NCBI GenBank assembly: GCA_012032345.1
Contig: JAAUQI010000011.1
Location: 34,465-98,464 of the forward strand
Origin: Leptolyngbyaceae cyanobacterium RM1_1_2
GTDB taxonomy: Bacteria > Cyanobacteriota > Cyanobacteriia > Phormidesmidales > Phormidesmidaceae
Direction of reading: 5' to 3'
Length of the DNA: 64,000 bases
Part shown: one piece after another, positions 57,527 through 64,000 of the stretch
Layout: each line of letters opens with the position of its first letter
How positions within the stretch are numbered: the first letter of the stretch is position 1
The notes under the pieces: model-generated
The model's database searches: none
What the model saw: only the letters and a program-made list of their open reading frames with translations
Told to the model about the DNA's origin: nothing
Program-made: the position numbers and the translations under genes

Positions 57527-58576
57527 ATGCGATCGCGCCTCTATATCCGTCAAAAGCCGCCCGATCCCTGGATTGCCATGAACCTATCAGCCCTGTTTCC
57601 TGGCCTAGGGCAGTTCTACGCGGGCAAGCAGGGCTGGGGAGTTGGCTTTGCAGTGGGTGAAATAGCGCTGATTGGCAGCGCGGTTTGGTCAATTTTTGCT
57701 CCAGGGGGTAACACTCTGACGGGTTTGCTGCTGTTGCTGGTGGCGCTGAGCTTTTATTTGCTGGTGCTGTGGCAGACCTATGCTAGCGCTCTGGCAGTTA
57801 ACCCTAGGCCGTCGAAACAAACTCAGCGAAATGCCTGGTATGGCGTCTTTCTATCTCAGATCTTGCCCGGTTTAGGCCACTTTTATTTTCAGCAGGCAGT
57901 CATGGGGGGCGCTTTGCTGGTAGTCGGTGTGGGGCTGGCGTTGATGGCTAATCGCTATCCGGTTTTAGTACCACTGCCGCCGCTGATTTGGGCGTTGGCC
58001 TGCTATCATCTCTACCGTACTGAGGTCAGCAGCAATCAGCAGCGTCAGTGGGCGATCGCCGTAGTGATGGTGGGCCTAATTGCTATTCGCCTCACCCTAG
58101 CCGCTGTCCCCGGCTGGATTCAGCAGTCAGTGGAGCAGTCTATCATCCCCAGTGAATCGATGCTGCCGACGCTCCAGGTCGGCGATCGCCTGTTTGTCAG
58201 CAAAAACCCGCTCTATCGACCCCAGCTTGGCGATATTGTCGTATTTAGGCCCCCAGCAGCAGTTCTGGCTGAAACTCCAGCAGCTCGTCAGGGGCTGCTG
58301 ATCAAGCGGGTAATTGGCCTGCCCGGTCAGGTAGTGCAGGTAGACAACGGGCAGGTCGCGGTTAATCAGCAGGTTCTAAATGAGCCTTACTTGCTGATGC
58401 CGCCTGCCTATCGCTGGGGGCCTGAGACAGTCCCGGCTGATGCCTATTTTGTCTTGGGTGACAACCGCAACTTCAGCCGCGACTCTCACGTTTGGGGTTT
58501 TTTACTCGATACAGATATTGTAGGCAAAGCCTATAAAATTTACTGGCCCCCCGGACGAGTTCAGGCGTTAGGGTAG
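57527..58576 (+). CDS. lepB: Signal peptidase I with a multi-helix N-terminal extension
   Basis: The C-terminal half is a standard LepB: the Ser nucleophile in IIPSESMLPTLQVGDRL, the Lys general base in LIKRVIGLPGQ, and box E GDNRNFSRDSHVWG. The first 190 residues add several membrane helices and Gly/Phe-rich repeats (FPGLGQFYAGKQGW, then LPGLGHFYFQQA), the pattern of TM2/DUF5683-type modules. The total is 349 residues instead of about 200. The extension may anchor the peptidase in a special membrane or dock partners. Confidence 0.93.
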   Translation: MRSRLYIRQKPPDPWIAMNLSALFPGLGQFYAGKQGWGVGFAVGEIALIGSAVWSIFAPGGNTLTGLLLLLVALSFYLLVLWQTYASALAVNPRPSKQTQRNAWYGVFLSQILPGLGHFYFQQAVMGGALLVVGVGLALMANRYPVLVPLPPLIWALACYHLYRTEVSSNQQRQWAIAVVMVGLIAIRLTLAAVPGWIQQSVEQSIIPSESMLPTLQVGDRLFVSKNPLYRPQLGDIVVFRPPAAVLAETPAARQGLLIKRVIGLPGQVVQVDNGQVAVNQQVLNEPYLLMPPAYRWGPETVPADAYFVLGDNRNFSRDSHVWGFLLDTDIVGKAYKIYWPPGRVQALG

Positions 58577-58673
58577 TGGAGATAGGCACGAACAAAAAGG
58601 CAGTAAAGAGTTTCTTCCTCACTGTCAGCGATCCGGGCAAGGACATGAGCTAGACCTCTTAACTCACTCACCT

Positions 58674-60405
58674 ATGGCTGCTGGGCATAATTTCATCTTA
58701 GATTTGACGCTGGCTCTGGGTGCCTCTGCAGTGGGAGGATATGTTGCTCACCGTTTTAAGCAGCCAGCGCTCTTGGGCTATTTGGGCACGGGGCTGCTGG
58801 TTGGCCCCTACGGATTTAAGCTGCTGCAGGATGTTGAACAGATTCAGGCCCTGGCTGAAGTAGGGGTCGCTTTTTTGCTGTTTGCCCTAGGGGTTGAGTT
58901 TTCGCTGGCGGAGCTAAAGCGGGTGAGGAATATTGCGCTACAGGGCAGTCTGCTGCAGATTGGGCTGACGACTGGCCTAGTGGCCGCGATCGCGCTGGGG
59001 CTGCAGTGGGCAGATTCCCCCATGCAGGGCATCTTTTTGGGACTGGTCTTGTCGCTGTCTTCGACCGCTGTGGTGCTAAAAACCCTAATCGAGCGGGGTG
59101 AAACCAACACGGTGCAGGGGCAGGTTATGCTGGCAATTTTGATTGCTCAAGATCTGGCCTTGGGGCTGATGCTGGCCTTTTTGCCAGCGCTGACTCAGCC
59201 CGACCAGCTTTGGCCGATGCTAGGGGCTGCTTTGCTGAAGGTGCTGATTTTTTTGGCCGGGGCGATCGCGGCGGGGCGCTGGCTGGTGCCGCGACTGATT
59301 CAGGCAGTGGCGGCTACTGAAAACAACGAGCTGTTTTTGCTAACTGTGATTGCTCTCTGTTTAGGAGTTGCCTGGATTACGGCGGCGCTGGGGCTGTCGA
59401 TTGAAATGGGGGCTTTTGTCGCTGGTCTGATGATTGCCGAGATTGACTACGCCGATCAGGCCCTGGCTAAGGTGCTGCCGCTGCGAGATACATTCGCCTG
59501 CCTGTTTTTTGCCTCCATCGGCATGCTGATTGATCCTCAGGTACTGCTGCAGGATCTGGGGCTGATTTTGGGCTTGGTGACTCTGGTGATGCTGGGGAAA
59601 GCAGCCATTATTTTGCCGATTGTGCTGAAGTTTGGCTACTCCTTCAAAACGGCGCTAAACGCCAGCTTTGGCCTCAGCCAAATTGGTGAATTTTCCTTTG
59701 TTTTGTCCCTGGTGGGGTTCGAGCTAGGGCTGATTAGCGAACAGCGCTACTCTCTGCTGCTGGGAACTACAGCGATTACGCTGATGCTGACCCCAATCTG
59801 GCTAAAGAGCGCTCCCTACTTTGCCGAGCGCCTGATGCAGCTGCCGCCGCTGAAGACGTATCTAAAGCAGCGGGAGGAGCCACGGCTGCTGTCCGTCCCC
59901 GATACCCTCAAGGATCATGTGATTGTGGCTGGCTACGGGCGGGTGGGGCAGGTAATTGTCAATATTTTGCAAATCGAGGCTATCCGCTGTTGGTCATAGA
60001 AAATAGCGAAGCCGCCGTTCAGCGCCTGCGGCAGCGCCAGATTCCCTATGTTTTTGGCGACGCCGACTCCGAACTGGTGCTGGAAAAACCCATCTGGAAA
60101 CGGCTAAAGCCCTAGCGATCGCCCTGCCTGATCCTGCTAGCGCTCGACTCTTGTTACAAAACGCCCTGAGACACTCCCCTGAGCTTGACATTATTGCCCG
60201 CTCCCACAGCAATCAGGAACTAGATCTGCTGACTCAGATGGGAGCCAAAGAGGTGGTTCAGCCCGAATTTGAGGCGGCACTAGAGCTTGGCTCACACTTG
60301 CTCAAGACCCTAGGAGAACCGCCTCAGGCTATCTACGCAGTTCTAGACGGCATTCGCCGCGATCGCTATCGCAGTATTCGCCCCGGCCAAGATTTGAGGC
60401 TTTAG
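58674..60405 (+). pseudogene. Kef-type cation:proton antiporter, two frameshifts in this sequence
   Basis: The CPA2 antiporter has about 12 helices (FILDLTLALGASAVGGYVAH, QPALLGYLGTGLLVGPYGF) and a TrkA-N Rossmann domain opening DHVIVAGYGRVGQVIVNILQ. Frame breaks lie in a run of three A at 59971-59973 (four would give LQNRGYPLLVIEN) and five A at 60084-60088 (six would give LEKTHLETAKALAIAL). With both repaired, the domain runs on to GDADSEL and RSHSNQELDLLTQMGAKEVV. The protein likely exchanges K+ or Na+ for H+ under nucleotide control. The paired homopolymer losses suggest sequencing error. Confidence 0.88.
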
Positions 60406-60487
60406 CAGTTCCCTAGTCTGGCTATACTGACTCAGGACGCCTGCAGTGTCTGCCTGCTCGATTTGTCCTTTTGCTAACCCTGCAATA

Positions 60488-61000
60488 ATGACTGCTCTTA
60501 ACCAAGCGATCGCCTACCTCACCCTCAACACCCAGCCGCCCCCGGCAGAAACGGTCGTAGCAGAGCTGCTAGCGGCAGAAAAGTCAGCAAAGTCTACTCA
60601 AGTGACTTATGCAGAGCTGTGCGGTACCTGGCGCTTAGGCTTTGTCACCGGGACGCAGAAAACCCGGCAGCGAGCGGGAATTGCTTTAGGCGCAGGGAGA
60701 TTTTTGCCCCGCTGGTTGGTGATTACGATTACTTACGAGGCGGCTGAGTCCGCCCGGTTAGCAGAGAGCGATCGCGCTCAGGTACAAAACCGAGTCCAGT
60801 GCGGCCCCTTGGTGCTAACGGTTAGCGGCCCTACCTGCTTCTGGCCCCAGCAGCGAATCTTAGCTTTTGACTTTACCCGAATGACAGTAAGGCTGAGCCA
60901 GCTAACGCTCTACTCTGGCTTTATTCGTCAGGGACAGCGCCGAGAAGCTGAGTTTGAGCAACGGTCTCTGAAAACACAGGCTTTCTTTAAATATTTTTAG
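60488..61000 (+). CDS. Conserved cyanobacterial/plastid protein, fibrillin-like
   Basis: The 170 residues begin at ATG 60488 (MTALNQAIAYLTLN). The core YAELCGTWRLGFVTGTQKTR, then ALGAGRFLPRWLVITITYE and ILAFDFTRMTVRLSQLTLYSGF, is familiar from cyanobacteria and plants and recalls the lipocalin-like plastid lipid-associated (PAP/fibrillin) fold. No function is certain. It runs in the direction of the antiporter gene, 82 bp after it. Confidence 0.75.
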   Translation: MTALNQAIAYLTLNTQPPPAETVVAELLAAEKSAKSTQVTYAELCGTWRLGFVTGTQKTRQRAGIALGAGRFLPRWLVITITYEAAESARLAESDRAQVQNRVQCGPLVLTVSGPTCFWPQQRILAFDFTRMTVRLSQLTLYSGFIRQGQRREAEFEQRSLKTQAFFKYF

Positions 61001-61083
61001 TTCGCTCAGACTGCATTGCAGCGCGGGGGCGCGGGGGCGGCTTAGCGCTGTGGGTAGCTGAGTGATGTTGTATTGAGAGGATA

Positions 61084-61863
61084 TTAGCGGTAATAGAAGT
61101 CAAAGTTTTGCAGCGCCTGTAGCCTAGCCAAGTTCAGCCGATAGTGATAGCGCAGACGGCGCTGGAGCTTTTGCCCTTGGCTAAGCCGCCGTCCCTGAGC
61201 CGAGGCATCGAGATGCTTAAGCGCCTGATCGATGGGGTCTAGCCAGGAGGCCGGGGCTACAGTTAGCCCTACCTTGGCGGCGGCTAAGCCAATGGCGTTG
61301 CCCTCTCCGGCATGGATGCCGTGTAGCTCTAGGTAACGAGCCACCAGATCCCAGCAGTCTAAGAATCTGAGAGCAATTTGAGCGTCGTCGTTGGTGATGC
61401 TAAACAAAGCTTCGCCTACAAAGCTGACCTTTTCTAGGGGCACCTGTAGCTTCTCAGCTAGCTTTTGCAGATGCCTGAGCCGCTCTGGGGTGTACCGGCT
61501 AACATGGGCTAGCAGGTTTTCGAGAACGTGACTGGAGACACCGGGCGATCGCGGCGGCAGCTCAGGCAGCGGCTGCACAATTCTAGAGTCAGCGTCAATT
61601 TGAATAGCGGTGCGGTACTGGGTGAGTGCCCGCCGCAGCACAAAGCGCTTGTCGTGGTAGCAGTGCAAAATGCCCTGCTGATGCAGCTCAAACGCCAGCA
61701 CATTAGAGCAGCTTTGAAACGCCTCGGGCCGATCGGTACCGACAACTAGCTGAGTCCCCGGAGACTGCTCAGCCAAATCTGTAGCCAGTTGCTGAGCCAA
61801 AAGACGGTACTTTTCTCGCAGCGCCAGCGTACAAAAGCAAAAATCTTGGGTGGGCAGTGGCAT
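61084..61863 (-). CDS. Putative GT-A type glycosyltransferase-like protein
   Basis: The 259-residue protein has a DxD-like motif in RTAIQIDADSRIVQPLPELPP, with an upstream strand pattern (FCFCTLALREKYRLLAQQLA) of a nucleotide-sugar-binding GT-A domain. Later, VGEALFSITNDDAQ and GEGNAIGLAAAKVGLTV match the acceptor half. I do not know the family. There is no signal peptide. A GT4 gene starts 275 bp away in the opposite direction. Confidence 0.65.
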   Translation of the reverse strand: MPLPTQDFCFCTLALREKYRLLAQQLATDLAEQSPGTQLVVGTDRPEAFQSCSNVLAFELHQQGILHCYHDKRFVLRRALTQYRTAIQIDADSRIVQPLPELPPRSPGVSSHVLENLLAHVSRYTPERLRHLQKLAEKLQVPLEKVSFVGEALFSITNDDAQIALRFLDCWDLVARYLELHGIHAGEGNAIGLAAAKVGLTVAPASWLDPIDQALKHLDASAQGRRLSQGQKLQRRLRYHYRLNLARLQALQNFDFYYR

Positions 61864-62138
61864 AGCGCTCTATGACAGGTAAGGCATTTTGTTGTTATTC
61901 CCTAATTTACCGCCTCATCAATTCACGAATCATGCTGGACTCAACAAAGTGAAGCTTCATAACGCTCAAACAATCTCACTTGTGGACGAGGCCAAAACTT
62001 ATAAAGTCTGGCTGAGGAAAGAGGGCTTCAAAGTCTTTATCAGCCATCTTATAGGCAGTAGAACGGCGCTACTGTTTTCTACCATAACTTGATAATTTCT
62101 AATCCAATTTCTATTAGCAAAAATTTAGGAGACTGATT

Positions 62139-63218
62139 ATGCGGATCGCTCAGATTGCCCCCCTTTGGGAACAGGTGCCGCCACCCGCCTACGGAGGAAT
62201 CGAACTTATTTTAGGACTGCTAACGGATGAGCTGATTCGCCGAGGCCACGAAGTGACGCTGTTTGCTTCAGGTGACTCAGACACACTGGCGCAGCTTGAA
62301 CCCGGCTGTGAAAAGGCACTCCGCCCCCAAGGATTGCTGCCGCCAGAATATGCTGTCTACGAACAAATGCAGCTCAGCCGCGCCTTCGGTCAGTCAAACA
62401 AGTTTGACCTCATCCATTCTCACATGGACTATACAGCTTTACCCTACGCCAATTTCAGCAAAACGCCCGTGGTTCACACCTTGCACGGCCCGTTCACACC
62501 CACAACTGAGCAGATTTTTACCCAGCACCGACAGCAAAATTTTGTTAGCATTTCTAACTCTCAGAGGCGGCTAGATCTGGGGCTAAACTACGTGGCGACA
62601 GTTTACAACGCGATCGCAACTGACTCGATTAGGTTCTATGCGCAGCCTGATGAGCAGCCCTATTTGGCTTTTTTAGGGCGAATGTCAGTCGAAAAAGGGC
62701 CACATCTGGCGATCGAGATTGCTAAGCGCAGCGGCTGGCGGCTAAAAATGGCAGGTAAGCTCGACTTTGAAAACACAAAGTTTTTTGAGCGGGAGGTGGC
62801 CCCCCATATTGACGGCAAACAGATTGAGTTTTTGGGCGAAGCGTCCCACTCGGTCAAAAACGACCTAATTGGCAAAGCCACGGCCACGCTGTTTCCCATT
62901 ACCTGGCCCGAGCCTTTTGGCCTGGTGATGACCGAGTCAATGGCAAGCGGTACCCCTGTTATTGCGATGGCATTAGGCTCAGCCCCAGAAGTCATTGCCG
63001 ACAGAAAGACCGGCTTTCTCTGCAACAGCCTAGAGGACTGTCTCAAGGCAGTGACTGAGGCTCACAAGATTGACCGCTGTGCCTGCCGAAAACATGTGGA
63101 GTCAAACTTTAGAGTTCGGCACATGGTTGATGGTTACGAAGCTGTCTACCATCAACTGCTGAAAGATCGGGTGACTCAAAATGGTTTTATGCATAAGTCT
63201 ACGCTGATTGCGGTTTGA
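62139..63218 (+). CDS. Glycosyltransferase family 4 (GT-B)
   Basis: The 359 residues start MRIAQIAPLWEQVPPPAYGG, and the N-half also has HEVTLFASGDSDTLAQL and LIHSHMDYTALPY. The C-half holds the nucleotide-sugar site: FLGRMSVEKGPHLAIEIAKR, ITWPEPFGLVMTESMASGTP, the E-x7-E pair of GT4. It transfers a sugar from a UDP/GDP donor to an unknown acceptor, plausibly a glycan or lipid of the envelope. Confidence 0.94.
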   Translation: MRIAQIAPLWEQVPPPAYGGIELILGLLTDELIRRGHEVTLFASGDSDTLAQLEPGCEKALRPQGLLPPEYAVYEQMQLSRAFGQSNKFDLIHSHMDYTALPYANFSKTPVVHTLHGPFTPTTEQIFTQHRQQNFVSISNSQRRLDLGLNYVATVYNAIATDSIRFYAQPDEQPYLAFLGRMSVEKGPHLAIEIAKRSGWRLKMAGKLDFENTKFFEREVAPHIDGKQIEFLGEASHSVKNDLIGKATATLFPITWPEPFGLVMTESMASGTPVIAMALGSAPEVIADRKTGFLCNSLEDCLKAVTEAHKIDRCACRKHVESNFRVRHMVDGYEAVYHQLLKDRVTQNGFMHKSTLIAV

Positions 63219-63586
63219 ATAACGGCCTAGGCTGACAGGGCTAGGCAGAGCAGTCTTGCTACAGCCGGGAAAGTTAATATCTTTCCGCAAAGACTATAGA
63301 GGTTGTGATTTCCAATACCCTTTGTCCACTCCCTTTATGAGTATTCTCAGAATGCGTTTTATGATTTCAACTCCTGGCTCGGGTGTCTAATATCTGAGCC
63401 TTTTTCTGTTCCATACTTAAGGGAACCTCGATTAATTGATTTTTTTGAGCAGCAGCGTCTCATTTGAGAGAATCAAGGTGACATGGAGAGGATCCCTAAC
63501 ATCACAACGGGCAGAGGCCCCCAATTGTGTGCAAAAGATGAGGCTTTAAGGGCGCGTTAGAGACTATTTTTGGATTTCAAGCCTGA
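63219..63586. other. Intergenic region with possible IS5-type terminal repeat
   Basis: No gene is seen. GGAAAG/CTTTCC around TTAATAT (about 63269-63287) may end the GT4 transcript. GGGAACCTCGATTAATT at 63421 resembles an IS5-family inverted repeat. The IS-like transposase ends 166 bp further right. The other IR lies outside the window, so the boundary is unproven. Confidence 0.4.
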
Positions 63587-64000
63587 TTATCCTGCCACTT
63601 TAGCCAATGCTGTGGATTGGCTTTCGAGATACACAAACCGCTTCAGGTTATACACCAGATTTTTCAGCCCCAACTGCGTCTGGGCACGGGCTAACCCGAT
63701 GCTGGTGACGAAATCCCCAAAAATATGCTCTACTCTGGCGCGAGTTTTGGAGCGCTCTCGATTGGCCGTTTTCTGTTCTTCCGTCAGGGGACGATTGCGC
63801 TCGTCACGGGTGTTGCGCTGCTTAGGCACTGGAATCAAGGTGGCATCGACGATTTGTCCATCCTTCGCGCTATACCCCGCCCCTTGGAGAACCTCCCCAA
63901 ACTGCTCGAACAACGCCTCGACCAAGCCATGCTGCTGCAACTGATCTCGGAAAAGCCAGAGCGTCATCGCGTCTGGCACCAAATCTTCTAGCCCCAAGCC
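63587..64000 (-). pseudogene. IS5-family transposase, internally deleted, 5' end outside window
   Basis: The frame is open at the right edge (GLEDLVPDAMTLWLFRDQLQ), matching the middle of IS5-type transposases, with QIVDATLIPVPKQRNTRDE. Directly after it comes NRPLTEEQKTANRERSKTR and RVEHIFGDFVTSIG, which normally stands far downstream. About 100 residues between them, including most of the DDE core, are missing, although the frame is kept. The copy is inactive and its N-terminus lies beyond the window. Non-autonomous copies of this sort may still be mobilised by an active relative. Confidence 0.8.

Overview
The window comes from a cyanobacterium. The octamer GCGATCGC (HIP1) recurs throughout genes and spacers. 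Several genes are cyanobacterial hallmarks: PSRP-3/Ycf65, a CrtO-type ketolase, an Npun_F0494-family protein, a DUF3598 protein, a CHAT/filamentous-haemagglutinin pair and a PEP-CTERM protein. Base composition is moderate in GC except for an AT-rich block at about 21.8-23.7 kb. Neither genus nor morphology can be fixed from this stretch.

Layout. 0-2.4 kb: end of a hybrid histidine kinase and its response regulator. 2.5-4.5 kb: a MoaD/ThiS-like sulfur carrier and threonine synthase. 4.7-7.3 kb: an unrecognised protein, two Uma2-type genes (one truncated) and a HepT-like relic. 7.4-9.6 kb: groES-groEL under a CIRCE operator. 9.7-15.7 kb: a PEP-CTERM protein, a TPS-type haemagglutinin and a TPR-CHAT protease. 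15.8-17.8 kb: ATP synthase beta and epsilon. 18-21.8 kb: PSRP-3, a HAD phosphatase, a methyltransferase and metG. 21.8-23.8 kb: an AT-rich segment with a sulfotransferase gene, bracketed by a 35-bp duplication of the metG 3' end. 23.9-30.2 kb: a PepSY membrane protein, two ABC permeases, DUF3598 and small cyanobacterial genes. 30.2-33.4 kb: a PstS-type protein followed by two TonB-like proteins. 33.5-34.8 kb: methionine aminopeptidase and a cupredoxin. 35-39.2 kb: rplS, tRNA-Trp, secE-nusG-rplK-rplA and an L10 leader with rplJ-rplL. 39.3-43.1 kb: a TnpB/IS200-IS605-type relic and an ECF nickel/cobalt transporter. 43.3-48.7 kb: gamma-glutamyltransferase, cobQ, an Npun_F0494 gene and a guanidine-hydrolase-type ureohydrolase with a HypA-like nickel chaperone. 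48.6-64 kb: Uma2, crtO, a SyrD-like ABC exporter, an SGNH-hydrolase relic, an LpxB-like enzyme, prolyl oligopeptidase, signal peptidase I, a Kef-type antiporter, glycosyltransferases and an internally deleted IS5-type transposase at the edge.

Three functional themes stand out. First, nickel: an ECF transporter with a small HGV-starting subunit and a lipoprotein lies close to a ureohydrolase carrying the sequence signature I associate with cyanobacterial nickel-dependent guanidine hydrolase, which is followed directly by hypA. Second, envelope energy coupling: a PstS-type protein with a possible Pho box is followed by two proteins whose N-terminal helices carry a TonB-like Ser/Ala-x3-His motif. 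Third, surface proteins: a TPS-type adhesin gene is followed 2 bp later by a TPR-CHAT protease gene.

A warning about the sequence: six positions in five conserved genes (histidine kinase, atpC, PepSY protein, crtO and the Kef-type antiporter twice) are broken by loss of a single base, mostly in homopolymer runs, and each is repaired by adding one base. atpC is essential, so several of these are probably sequencing or assembly errors. The relics of hepT, the SGNH hydrolase, Uma2 and the IS5 transposase have lost larger blocks and look genuinely decayed.
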